Shown here in pieces: positions 23,342 through 33,324 of a stretch of DNA of 64,000 nt (its first letter is position 1; every line of letters starts with the position of its first letter). Origin of the DNA: Streptomyces sp. CBMA29 (GTDB taxonomy: Bacteria > Actinomycetota > Actinomycetes > Streptomycetales > Streptomycetaceae); the NCBI RefSeq assembly GCF_014596445.1, contig NZ_MECL01000196.1, forward strand, positions 56,333-120,332. The letters are read 5' to 3'. The notes beneath the pieces are model-generated. The model had not been told where the DNA came from. It saw nothing but the letters and a program-made list of their open reading frames with translations, and searched no databases. A program made the translations under genes and the position numbers.

Positions 23342-24826
23342 ATGAGTACGGACCAGATCCGGCGGTGGGAGTCCGGAGCGCATGCCCACGGGGTCTCCGA
23401 CCCCTTCGGCCAGGGCCCGCTGCCCTGGCTGCGCGGCGCCTCCCAGTACCTGGACGACGACGGCCAGGTCGTCCCCTGGTACGTCGACCTGGCCGTGAGC
23501 AGCGGCGACGCCGCGCACCGCCCGCGCTTCCCCGGACCGCGTACCGCCGACGACGTACGCCGTCAGATCAAGGGCTTCGCCTCCGCGGGGTCCGTCGTGC
23601 CCGGCGAGGCCATCGACTTCCGGATCACCGTGGACCCGCCGCAGGAGTTCACGGTCGACGTCTACCGGATCGGCCACTACGGCGGCGACGGCGCCGCGAA
23701 GATGTCCGCGAGCCCCCGGCTGTCCGGCATCGTCCAGCCCGCGCCGCTGGCCGCCGGAAGGACGGTTTCCTGCCACCACTGGTGGCAGTCCTGGCGGTTG
23801 CAGATCCCCACGTACTGGAACACCGGCGCGTATGTGGCCGTCCTCACCACCGCCGACGGCTACCGCAGCCACGTCCCCTTCACCGTCCGCGCCACCCACG
23901 AGGCGGACCTGCTCCTGCTGATGCCCGACGTGACATGGCAGGCGTACAACCTCTACCCCGAGGACGGCAGGACCGGCGCCAGCCTGTACCACGCGTGGGA
24001 CGAGAAGGGGCGGCTCCTCGGCGAGGAACAGGCCGCCGCCACCGTCTCCTTCGACCGCCCCTACGCGGGCGCCGGCCTCCCGCTGCACATCGGCCACGCC
24101 TACGACTTCGTACGCTTCGCCGAGCGCTACGGCTACGACCTCGCGTACGCCGACGCCCGCGACCTGCACGCGGGCCGTATCGACCCCACCCGCTACCGCG
24201 GCCTGGTCTTCCCCGGCCACGACGAGTACTGGTCCAAGCCGATGCGCCGGGCCGCCGAGACCGCGCGTGACGCGGGCACCTCGCTGGTCTTCCTGTCGGC
24301 CAACACCATGTACTGGCAGGTCGAGTTGGCCGCCTCGCCCGCCGGAGACGCGGACCGGCTGCTGAGCTGCCGCAAGCGCCGCGGCGACAACAAGGGCCGC
24401 ACCGCGCTCTGGCGCGACCTGGGCGAGCCCGAACAGCTCGTGCTCGGCGTGCAGTACGCGGGCCGCGTCCCGCAGCCGTCGCCGCTCGTCGTCCGCAACG
24501 CCGAGCACTGGCTGTGGGAGGCCACCGGCGCCACCGAGGGCGACGAGATCGACGGCCTGGTCGCGGGCGAGGCCGACCGCTACTACCCGCGCGCCCCGCT
24601 GCCCGAGAGCGTCGAGCGCATCCTGCTGGCCCACTCGCCGTACGAGTCGACCGACGGCCGCCGCTGCCACCAGGAGACCTCGCTCCACCAGGCCCCCAGC
24701 GGCGCGTACGTCTTCGCCTCCGGCACCTTCGCCTGGTCCCCGGCGCTCGACCGCCCCGGCCATGTCGACCCGCGCGTCCAGCGCGCCACCGCCAACCTCC
24801 TCGACCGGATCTGCAAGCACGACTGA
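23342..24826 (+). CDS. N,N-dimethylformamidase large-subunit-like protein
   Basis: Protein of 494 residues matching the C-terminal domain family of DMFase beta subunit. It contains an early beta-rich part (VVPGEAIDFRITVDPPQEFTVDVYRIG...), WQAYNLY, a glutamine-amidotransferase-like core (YRGLVFPGHDEYWS and FLSANTMYWQVEL) and a late SFAWSPAL-type segment. DMFase itself needs a small subunit that is not encoded nearby, so the true substrate is unknown and amidase activity is only by homology. The ATG at 23342 has a strong Shine-Dalgarno. It lies between the M48-like gene and purC on the same strand. Confidence 0.75.
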   Translation: MSTDQIRRWESGAHAHGVSDPFGQGPLPWLRGASQYLDDDGQVVPWYVDLAVSSGDAAHRPRFPGPRTADDVRRQIKGFASAGSVVPGEAIDFRITVDPPQEFTVDVYRIGHYGGDGAAKMSASPRLSGIVQPAPLAAGRTVSCHHWWQSWRLQIPTYWNTGAYVAVLTTADGYRSHVPFTVRATHEADLLLLMPDVTWQAYNLYPEDGRTGASLYHAWDEKGRLLGEEQAAATVSFDRPYAGAGLPLHIGHAYDFVRFAERYGYDLAYADARDLHAGRIDPTRYRGLVFPGHDEYWSKPMRRAAETARDAGTSLVFLSANTMYWQVELAASPAGDADRLLSCRKRRGDNKGRTALWRDLGEPEQLVLGVQYAGRVPQPSPLVVRNAEHWLWEATGATEGDEIDGLVAGEADRYYPRAPLPESVERILLAHSPYESTDGRRCHQETSLHQAPSGAYVFASGTFAWSPALDRPGHVDPRVQRATANLLDRICKHD

Positions 24827-24923
24827 GGGCCCGACAAGGGCCCTTCCGGCCCACCCCCGCGCACCCCACGTGTCCCGATAAGCGAGAATCGGGAGCTGAA
24901 CCGCCGAGTGGGGAGGACGACCC

Positions 24924-25826
24924 GTGTCCGGATTCGTCGAGAAACCCGAGCCTGTCCAGGTGCCGGGACTGGTACATCTGCACACCGGCAAGGTGCGCGA
25001 TCTGTACCAGAACGCGCAGGGCGACCTGGTGATGGTCGCCAGCGACCGCACCTCCGTCTACGACTGGGTGCTGCCCACCGAGATCCCCGACAAGGGCCGG
25101 ATCCTCACGCAGCTCTCGCTGTGGTGGTTCGACCTGCTCGCCGACATCGTGCCCCACCACGTGATCTCCACCGAGCTGCCCGAGGGCGCCCCCGCGCAGT
25201 GGGCGGGCCGCACCATGGTGTGCCGTTCGCTGCGCATGGTGCCGGTCGAGTGCGTCGCACGCGGCTATCTGACCGGCTCAGGGCTGGTCGAGTACAACCG
25301 CGACCGTACGGTGTGCGGCCTCGCGCTCCCCGAGGGCCTGGTGGACGGCTCCGAGCTGCCCGCGCCGATCTTCACCCCCGCCACCAAGGCCGAGGTCGGC
25401 GAGCACGACGAGAACGTGTCGTACGAGGAGGTCGCCCGCGAGGTCGGCGCGGAGACCGCGACGCAGCTCCGGCAGACCACGCTGGCCGTCTACGGCAGGG
25501 CCCGCGACATCGCGCGCGAGCGGGGCATCATCCTGGCCGACACGAAGTTCGAGTTCGGTTACGACGAACAGGGCACGCTGGTCATCGCCGACGAGGTGCT
25601 GACCCCCGACTCGTCCCGCTTCTGGCCGGCCGACCTGTGGGAGCCGGGCCACGCGCAGCCGTCCTTCGACAAGCAGTTCGTCCGGGACCACCTGACCGAC
25701 CCGGCGCTGGGCTGGGACCGCAACGGCGAGGAGCCGCCGCCCGGCCTGCCCGCCGAGGTCGTCGAGCAGTCCCGCGCCCGCTACGTGGAGGCGTACGAGC
25801 GCCTCACCGGCACCGCCTGGGCGTGA
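24924..25826 (+). CDS. purC: Phosphoribosylaminoimidazole-succinocarboxamide synthase (SAICAR synthetase)
   Basis: ATP-dependent addition of aspartate to CAIR in the purine pathway. The 300 residues carry GKVRDLY (ATP-binding loop), SDRTSVYDWVLP, VPVECVARGYLTGSG, LADTKFEFG and the catalytic ADEVLTPDSSRFW. The GTG at 24924 has GGGAGGA about 5 nt upstream. A 14-bp-stem terminator shared with a convergent tRNA gene follows, so purC ends its transcription unit. Confidence 0.97.
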   Translation: MSGFVEKPEPVQVPGLVHLHTGKVRDLYQNAQGDLVMVASDRTSVYDWVLPTEIPDKGRILTQLSLWWFDLLADIVPHHVISTELPEGAPAQWAGRTMVCRSLRMVPVECVARGYLTGSGLVEYNRDRTVCGLALPEGLVDGSELPAPIFTPATKAEVGEHDENVSYEEVAREVGAETATQLRQTTLAVYGRARDIARERGIILADTKFEFGYDEQGTLVIADEVLTPDSSRFWPADLWEPGHAQPSFDKQFVRDHLTDPALGWDRNGEEPPPGLPAEVVEQSRARYVEAYERLTGTAWA

Positions 25827-25852
25827 CGGGCCGGGCGGACGCCTGGGTACGA

Positions 25853-25885
25853 CGAAGGCCCCGGTCGTGGTGACCGGGGCCTTCG
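25853..25885. terminator. Terminator hairpin between purC and tRNA-Gly copy 1
   Basis: CGAAGGCCCCGGTC (25853-25866) pairs perfectly with GACCGGGGCCTTCG (25872-25885) around GTGGT. It serves purC on the plus strand and the tRNA on the minus strand. An identical hairpin sits 209 bp further on after the second tRNA. Confidence 0.85.
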
Positions 25886-25891
25886 CAATGC

Positions 25892-25967
25892 TGGAGCGGA
25901 CGACGAGATTCGAACTCGCGACCCTCACCTTGGCAAGGTGATGCTCTACCAACTGAGCTACGTCCGC
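25892..25967 (-). tRNA. tRNA-Gly (anticodon GCC), copy 1
   Basis: 76 nt including an encoded CCA. The acceptor arms GCGGACG / CGTCCGC pair perfectly. The D-loop contains GG, the anticodon loop reads TTGCCAA (GCC), and the T-loop TTCGAAT is canonical. It is followed on its own strand by the hairpin at 25853-25885. Confidence 0.96.
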
Positions 25968-26061
25968 GGGTCGTGCGGACACTGTACCCGATCGGACGCG
26001 GCCATTAGAAACCGATATATCCCGCCGCCCCGTGACGCGCCGGGCGGTCACCCGGGTACGA

Positions 26062-26094
26062 CGAAGGCCCCGGTCGTGGTGACCGGGGCCTTCG
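26062..26094. terminator. Terminator hairpin downstream of tRNA-Gly copy 2
   Basis: Exact copy of the 14-bp stem and 5-nt loop at 25853-25885, here between the two tRNA-Gly(GCC) genes. It is part of the 209-bp duplicated unit. Confidence 0.8.
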
Positions 26095-26100
26095 TAACGC

Positions 26101-26176
26101 TGGAGCGGACGACGAGATTCGAACTCGCGACCCTCACCTTGGCAAGGTGATGCTCTACCAACTGAGCCACGTCCGC
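26101..26176 (-). tRNA. tRNA-Gly (anticodon GCC), copy 2
   Basis: 76 nt with encoded CCA. It is identical to copy 1 except for one base next to the acceptor stem (position 9 is G rather than A). Together with its downstream hairpin it forms a tandem duplicate of the 25853-25967 unit. Confidence 0.96.
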
Positions 26177-26225
26177 ATTGCTGCGGCCACTCTACCCGAT
26201 CCATAGGACCGGCCGGAGTGACCAG

Positions 26226-26297
26226 AGCGGGCGACAGGAATTGCACACTGCCCCTCCCCCCTGGAAGGGGGGCGCTCTGCTACTGAGCTACACCCGC
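26226..26297 (-). tRNA. tRNA-Gly (anticodon UCC) with aberrant D- and T-loops
   Basis: 72 nt, no encoded CCA. The acceptor GCGGGTG pairs with CGCCCGC (one G-U). The D-stem GCTC/GAGC is intact. The anticodon stem is CCCCC/GGGGG with loop CTTCCAG, giving anticodon TCC. The D-loop AGTAGCA lacks the usual GG pair. The T-arm region CAGTGTGCAATTCCTGT has no TTCRANY loop and cannot form a normal 5-bp stem (at best GCAG/CTGT with a 10-nt loop). The D-loop/T-loop tertiary contacts of ordinary elongator tRNAs therefore appear missing. It could be a specialised tRNA, for example for peptidoglycan glycine bridges, or a degenerating copy. Confidence 0.8.
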
Positions 26298-26438
26298 GTG
26301 ACCTCCGCTGACCTGGCCTTTTCGGCCCTGCCCTCGGCGTGCTCCACACACTAGCGGAAGGGTGGGGGTGGCTGTCCAGTCGGCACCACCGCCCCCGCCC
26401 GTTCGCCCGGCGGTTGTCAGTGAGTTGTCGCGGAACCG

Positions 26439-26756
26439 TCAACTGGCCTTGTTGAACGCCTCGTAGACCTTCTTGGGGATCCGCCCGCGGGCCGGGACCT
26501 CGAACCCGTTCGACTGCGCCCAGGCGCGGACGGTGGCCGGGGTCGGGGCGATCGGCGTGCGCTTGTAGGCGCGGCCCGAAAGGGTGCGGCGGCGGCCGGC
26601 CTCCACGTAAGGGGCCAGGTCATTGCGCAGCTTGTCCGCGTTCTGGGACGAGAGGTCGATCTCGTACCACTGACCGTCGACGCCGAATGCGATGGTTTCC
26701 GCCGCTTCTCCGCCGTCCAGGTCGTCGGCGAGGGTGACCAGTACGCGTTGCGCCAT
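26439..26756 (-). CDS. Lsr2-family nucleoid-associated protein (Lsr2-like paralogue)
   Basis: H-NS-like DNA-bridging protein of 105 residues. The N-terminal dimerisation domain starts MAQRVLVTLADDLDGGEAAET. The linker is Arg-rich (EAGRRRTLSGRAYKRTP). The C-terminal AT-hook-like domain has AVRAWAQSNGFEVPARGRIPKKVYEAF, where RGRI is the minor-groove hook. Its position directly upstream of and divergent from purSQL matches the second Lsr2 paralogue of S. coelicolor (LsrL, SCO4076) as I recall. Expected to silence AT-rich horizontally acquired DNA. AAAGGACCAC precedes the ATG at 26756. Confidence 0.93.
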   Translation of the reverse strand: MAQRVLVTLADDLDGGEAAETIAFGVDGQWYEIDLSSQNADKLRNDLAPYVEAGRRRTLSGRAYKRTPIAPTPATVRAWAQSNGFEVPARGRIPKKVYEAFNKAS

Positions 26757-27159
26757 AGGGATGTGGTCCTTTCGTACGCCATCGGCCTTGCCGGGGCCCG
26801 GCGATCGCACGCGGCCCGTGTGTCGTGGCGGTCGCGAGCGGGAACGGTCGCGATCGGACGCCGGGCCGCGGTGTCACGGGTGGGCCGACAAGTCGAGTGT
26901 CGACAAGTTTTCATTTGTACGATGCCACGAAATGGGCACCGCGTGATACATCGTGACACCTGTTAATTCCCCCGGGTGCCGCTTCGTAATCGGGACCCTA
27001 TGTTTCACCTACGGGTTTCCCCAAGCATTTCGGCGGCCGATACATAAACGTGATCAGTGATCTAGGGGTGCACTAGGGGGCGTGTTCATATCTACTCGCG
27101 TAGATTCTCGCACCGGGTACGCTGAGAGAACCTCACGCACCACACCACCGGGAGTGCAA
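26757..27159. promoter_or_regulatory. Divergent control region, lsr2-like gene / purSQL
   Basis: 403 bp without a gene and with several AT-rich stretches (around 26890-26960 and 27000-27060). An inverted repeat ATCTAC-TCGC-GTAGAT lies at 27090-27105, about 55 bp before purS, and is a candidate purine-operon operator. GGGAG at 27150-27154 is the purS ribosome binding site. Confidence 0.5.
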
Positions 27160-27401
27160 GTGGCACGCGTCGTAGTCGACGTCATGCTCAAGCCGGAGAT
27201 CCTCGACCCCCAGGGCCAGGCGGTGCAGCGAGCACTGCCGCGCCTGGGCTTCGACGGGATCTCCGACGTCCGCCAGGGAAAGCGCTTTGAACTAGAGGTC
27301 GAGGGGCCGGTCGACGACGCCGCCCTCGCCCGCATTCGCGAGATGGCGGAAACCTTTCTCGCGAACACCGTGATCGAGGACTTCGCCGTAAAGGTGGAGT
27401 C

Positions 27402-27405
<4 letters not shown>
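27160..27405 (+). CDS. purS: FGAM synthase subunit PurS
   Basis: Small structural subunit of the three-part formylglycinamide ribonucleotide amidotransferase. 81 residues starting VARVVVDVMLKPEILDPQG, with the family pattern GQAVQRALPRLGF and a closing FLANTVIEDFAVKVE. GTG at 27160 with GGGAG 5 nt upstream; longer in-frame starts would reach into the promoter. Its stop overlaps the purQ GTG by 4 bp. Confidence 0.96.
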
Positions 27406-30346
<2,941 letters not shown>

Positions 30347-30393
30347 GCGTTCCGCTGATGTGACGGGAATGTCCACAGGAAAGTCCACCGGGT

Positions 30394-30421
30394 GCCCCGG
30401 CCGCGATGACGCGGCCGGGGC
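30394..30421 (+). terminator. Terminator of the purSQL operon
   Basis: GCCCCGGCCGCG and CGCGGCCGGGGC form a perfect 12-bp stem around ATGA, starting 48 bp after the purL stop. No T run. Confidence 0.8.
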
Positions 30422-30460
30422 GTCTGTGTGGTGTGGCGTGGACGGGCGATTGTCGTAAAG

Positions 30461-30572
30461 GTCTGACGGACGGTTTGACGGGCGGTCTGACGGATGGTTT
30501 GACGGGTCGGTCTGCCGGGCGGTCTTCCGAGCGGTTTTACGGCCGGTCTTACGAACGGCTTTACGGGAATGG
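30461..30572. repeat. Degenerate 12-bp tandem array (about nine units)
   Basis: Consecutive units of the form G(T/C)(C/T)T(G/T)(A/C)CGG(A/G)CG run head to tail, with one 13-bp unit at 30497-30509. They lie between the purL terminator and the secreted-protein gene. There are no unique spacers, so it is not a CRISPR. An open frame through it would encode repeated Gly-Leu-Thr-Asp units, but no start or ribosome site supports translation. Confidence 0.8.
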
Positions 30573-30664
30573 CGCGTTGTGGCAATTGCCGGAGGCTTCG
30601 TAAGAAGGCATGTGCCGGATCCACCCGTATGGCGGTGCTCGGGCCTGTGCGCCGTCACACATGA

Positions 30665-30700
30665 TCGTTTCGCGCGCTCGCACGCTGGCGCACGAAACGA
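30665..30700 (+). promoter_or_regulatory. Hairpin abutting the ribosome binding site of the secreted-protein gene
   Basis: TCGTTTCGCGCGC (30665-30677) and GCGCACGAAACGA (30688-30700) are inverted repeats with one mismatch and a 10-nt loop. The right arm ends at the first base of the AGGGGA ribosome binding site (30700-30705). It may be an operator or an mRNA structure influencing translation. Confidence 0.6.
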
Positions 30701-30712
30701 GGGGAATGTGCA

Positions 30713-31105
30713 GTGATCACACGTAAGAACATCGCCGTGCTGCTGTCCGCCGCCGTGATGACGGCCGGTCTCGCCATGACCGGCGGGGCCTCGGCCACGG
30801 CCGCCGCTCCGGCGAAGGAGAAGGTCAGGCCGGCCGCCGAGTGCGGTGTGCGCTCCGACGGCCGTCTGTACTGCGGCAACAAGGTCGGGGCCAGGGGCTT
30901 CGCGGACCGCTCCTACCGCTCGGCGACCCGCGGCACCCTGACCACCGGCTTCAACTGGTTCGTGTGTTGGGGCCACGGCGACCCGCACGCGGGCCAGAAC
31001 GACATCTGGTATTGGACGCAGCTCGACAACGGCGCCTGGGGCAACGTCCCGGCCGTCGACATCTACACCGGCCAGGACCCGGCGCCCGGCCTGCGGGAGT
31101 GCTGA
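30713..31105 (+). CDS. Small secreted protein, four cysteines
   Basis: Product of 130 residues with a Sec signal peptide (basic MITRKN, hydrophobic 7-24, Ala-rich cleavage region near ASATAAA, about residue 31). The mature part has four Cys (in ECGV, LYCG, FVCWG and the C-terminal REC) that could form two disulfides. Its conserved aromatic-rich core FNWFVCWGHGDPHAG...DIWYWTQLDNGAWGNVPA looks like an SH3-type or small beta domain of exported actinobacterial proteins. Function unknown. The GTG at 30713 has AGGGGA 7 nt upstream. Confidence 0.8.
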   Translation: MITRKNIAVLLSAAVMTAGLAMTGGASATAAAPAKEKVRPAAECGVRSDGRLYCGNKVGARGFADRSYRSATRGTLTTGFNWFVCWGHGDPHAGQNDIWYWTQLDNGAWGNVPAVDIYTGQDPAPGLREC

Positions 31106-31130
31106 GACCGTTCGCCGCTCGGGGATGACC

Positions 31131-31157
31131 GCCCCCGGTGCCGCGGGCGCCGGGGGC
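31131..31157 (+). terminator. Terminator after the secreted-protein gene
   Basis: GCCCCCGGTGCC / GGCGCCGGGGGC form a 12-bp stem (one G-U pair) with a 3-nt loop, 25 bp after the stop codon. Confidence 0.75.
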
Positions 31158-31247
31158 CGGTTCTTCTCGCGGGGAGGCCGCTGATCCGGGGTCCAGCCCG
31201 TCGCCGCCCGCCCCCGGCCGGTCGAAACGGACCGGTCACAATGGACC

Positions 31248-31775
31248 GTGACCTCAGAGCAGACCGAGACCCCCGACCCGCGCACCGGCCCGCCGACCAC
31301 GGGCGGTGAGCGCGAGACGCTGCGCGGCTTCCTCGACTACCACCGCGAGACCCTCGCCATGAAGTGCGACGGCCTCACCGACGACGAACTGCGCCGCTGC
31401 TCCATGCCGCCGTCCGCCCTCAGCCTGCTCGGGCTCGTCCGGCACATGGCCGAGGTCGAACGCGTCTGGTTCCGCCGGATCATCGACGGCGAGGACATCC
31501 CCCTCGTCTGGTCCGCCACCGGCGACTTCCAGGAGGCGTACGACGCCTCCGGCTCCACCCGTGACGAAGCCTTCTCCGCCTGGCACTCCGAGGTCGCCCA
31601 CTCCCGCCGCATCGAGGCCGCCGCCCCCACCCTCGACCTCGTCGTCCACAACTCCCGCCACGACGAGGATGTTTCGCTCCGCCTGGTCATGCAGCACGTC
31701 ATCCTCGAGTACGCGCGTCACAACGGCCACGCCGATCTGCTCCGCGAGGCCATCGACGGCACCGTCGGCGCCTGA
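31248..31775 (+). CDS. DinB-fold protein (DUF664)
   Basis: Four-helix-bundle DinB/YfiT-like protein of 175 residues. Motifs LVRHMAEVERVWFRR and the late HVILEYARHNGHADLLREAIDG carry the typical histidines of the metal site; DinB-like enzymes include thiol transferases using mycothiol or bacillithiol. The GTG at 31248 lacks a Shine-Dalgarno, and CACAAT at 31237-31242 could be a -10 element, so the mRNA may be leaderless. The substrate is unknown. Confidence 0.88.
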   Translation: MTSEQTETPDPRTGPPTTGGERETLRGFLDYHRETLAMKCDGLTDDELRRCSMPPSALSLLGLVRHMAEVERVWFRRIIDGEDIPLVWSATGDFQEAYDASGSTRDEAFSAWHSEVAHSRRIEAAAPTLDLVVHNSRHDEDVSLRLVMQHVILEYARHNGHADLLREAIDGTVGA

Positions 31776-31889
31776 CGGCGCCGTGCCGGCCACGGCGCTC
31801 CCGCAGGTCACCACCCGCCTGCGGCGGGGCAGTTCGGTTGTCTCCGGGCCACCGGCCGGTGGGGGCTGGCCGTCTCTTGGCCGGGGGCC

Positions 31890-31950
31890 CGGCGAGGTTT
31901 TTAGGGGCGCGGGGAACTGCGCGCTCAGCCACGGCGGTGGCGGGCCTTGA
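31890..31950. repeat. Streptomyces-type dispersed intergenic repeat
   Basis: The phrase TTTTTAGGGGCGCGGGGAAC followed by TGCGCGCTCAGCCACGGC sits in the 288-bp gap after the DinB gene. I recognise the AGGGGCGCGGGGAACTGCGC core as a sequence that recurs between genes in many Streptomyces genomes. No coding potential. The rest of the gap (31776-32063) shows nothing else. Confidence 0.6.
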
Positions 31951-32063
31951 AGAACCGGCCCCAGCGGGGCAGACGCGGGTGGTTCTGGACTCACAGCCCG
32001 GTGGGGCGGGCCGCGCCCCCGACGGGCACGTCCTGGGTGAGTGCGGCGCACAGAATGTGCGGG

Positions 32064-32723
32064 CTAGCGGAGGTGGGAGACGATCGCCTGGGCGAAATCC
32101 TCGGCGAGGCCGACCGGGCCGGGGCCCTTGGGGGCGGTGTCGCCGAAGGAGGTGACGATCAGGCGGAAGGAGCGGCCGGGGGAGACGGCGACGACCATGA
32201 GGGCGGAGCCGTCGCGTGAGGAGGCGCCGACGCGGGCGGTGTGCCCGGAGACGGATTCGTGGGTGAGGTTCCGGAAGCGGGCGTCCTTGGTGAGGTCGGC
32301 GGAGGTGTAGGGGGCGAAGTCCACGAGGCCGCCCACCGCGCCCCACTGGCAGGACAGGGGGCTGTCGCCGCTGGCGTGGGACTCGCTGCCGTCGATGCCG
32401 ATCCAGAGCTTGGCCGGGCCGGTGTCGTCCTCGTTGACGGCGAGGCAGGGGTGCCGGGCCAGTTCGGCGAGGGTGTGCGTGCTGCCCGGCTTTCCGTACG
32501 CGGGACTCGTCGGCGACGGCGACGGCGACGGCGACGGCGTGGCGGTCGCGGTCGCCGACGCGGTCGCGGACATGGTCGCGGACGCGGACGTACCGGCGCG
32601 CGGGCTGTTCGCCGCGTGCGACGTACCGCTTCCGCCGTCGCAGCCGACGACAGCGGCCGACGCCGACGCCACGAGAAGAGCCGTCACCACGGTCGCGCCT
32701 CGGGCGCGCTCTGCTTGCCTCAT
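32064..32723 (-). CDS. DUF3558-type lipoprotein
   Basis: Exported lipoprotein of 219 residues. The signal sequence ends in a lipobox AAVVGC with acylated C28. A long Ser/Ala/Thr/Pro linker (about 33-75), encoded by GC-rich 6-bp repeats, leads to a DUF3558-like domain with a Cys pair (HPCLAV and PLSCQWG) and a final RSFRLIVTSFGDTAP core. Function unknown. It is divergent from the Bell-like/STAND genes with a 100-bp gap. Confidence 0.82.
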   Translation of the reverse strand: MRQAERARGATVVTALLVASASAAVVGCDGGSGTSHAANSPRAGTSASATMSATASATATATPSPSPSPSPTSPAYGKPGSTHTLAELARHPCLAVNEDDTGPAKLWIGIDGSESHASGDSPLSCQWGAVGGLVDFAPYTSADLTKDARFRNLTHESVSGHTARVGASSRDGSALMVVAVSPGRSFRLIVTSFGDTAPKGPGPVGLAEDFAQAIVSHLR

Positions 32724-32823
32724 GCCCAGGGACAGTACGCACCGCCCCCGGGACCGGTCCCGAAGCACCGCCGCTTTCGATGCGGCGGCACGGGAGTCGG
32801 GGCTTTGGGGCTACCGTCGAAGA

Positions 32824-33324
32824 GTGACCGGTGTGGAGATTGCGATCGGGTACGTGTGCGCGTGGCTGGTGGCCAAGGCGCGACGGGTGGCGGGGCGGGC
32901 GGACGCGGAGGTGGACCGGGGTCTGGACGCCGGGATGGACCGGCTGCACACGCTGGTCTCCGGAGCGCTGGGGGAGGACCCGGCGTTGGAACGTGCGGTG
33001 CGGGAGGCGGACGGCGGGGAGGTGTCCGCCAGGACGCGCCGCCGGCTGACCGACGCGCTGGACGAAGCGGTCGAGCAGGACGGGGAGTTGGCGGAGGCAC
33101 TGCGCCGTGTCGTGGCCGAGGTACGGGCGTTGACGCCCGCCACGGCATCGGCGGAAGGCGACGGCGTCGCCATCGGGGGGAACGCCGAGATCCGCGCGGA
33201 AGGCGGCTCGGCCGCCGCCGTACGGATGGGTGACGTGACGATCGGAAACCCGCAGGCCCCGGACCCGCAGGCCCCGGACCCTCAGGCCCCGGACCCTCAG
33301 GCGCCGGGTCCGCCACAGGGCTGA
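32824..33324 (+). CDS. Bell-like putative pore-forming effector with C-terminal amyloid-type motif
   Basis: Product of 166 residues. The N-terminus is a hydrophobic helix with Gly/Ala (VTGVEIAIGYVCAWLVAKARR), followed by about 80 residues of amphipathic helix (AEVDRGLDAGMDRLHTLVSG...). This layout resembles the bacterial Bell domain, related to fungal HET-S/HELL membrane-targeting domains. After a linker, residues 123-141 carry IRAEGGSAAAVRMGDVTIG. A matching motif (IRAxxGSxAA) occurs at the N-terminus of the STAND NTPase encoded next. The C-terminus is four PQAPD-type repeats. The GTG at 32824 is preferred; the upstream open frame overlaps the divergent promoter. The stop overlaps the STAND start (CTGA). 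The Bell assignment is by pattern, not by search. Confidence 0.6.
   Translation: MTGVEIAIGYVCAWLVAKARRVAGRADAEVDRGLDAGMDRLHTLVSGALGEDPALERAVREADGGEVSARTRRRLTDALDEAVEQDGELAEALRRVVAEVRALTPATASAEGDGVAIGGNAEIRAEGGSAAAVRMGDVTIGNPQAPDPQAPDPQAPDPQAPGPPQG
33250..33310. repeat. 15-bp tandem repeat encoding PQAPD units
   Basis: CCGCAGGCCCCGGAC and close variants occur four times in a row at the 3' end of the Bell-like gene. The number of units may vary between strains. Confidence 0.75.

Noticed and set aside
26692..26966. Plus-strand small ORFs opposite the lsr2-like promoter
   Set aside because: They overlap the 5' end of the lsr2-like gene, are Arg/Ser-rich and lack Shine-Dalgarno sequences.
30461..30572. 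CRISPR array
   Set aside because: Units are 12 bp, drift gradually and have no unique spacers; no cas genes in the window.
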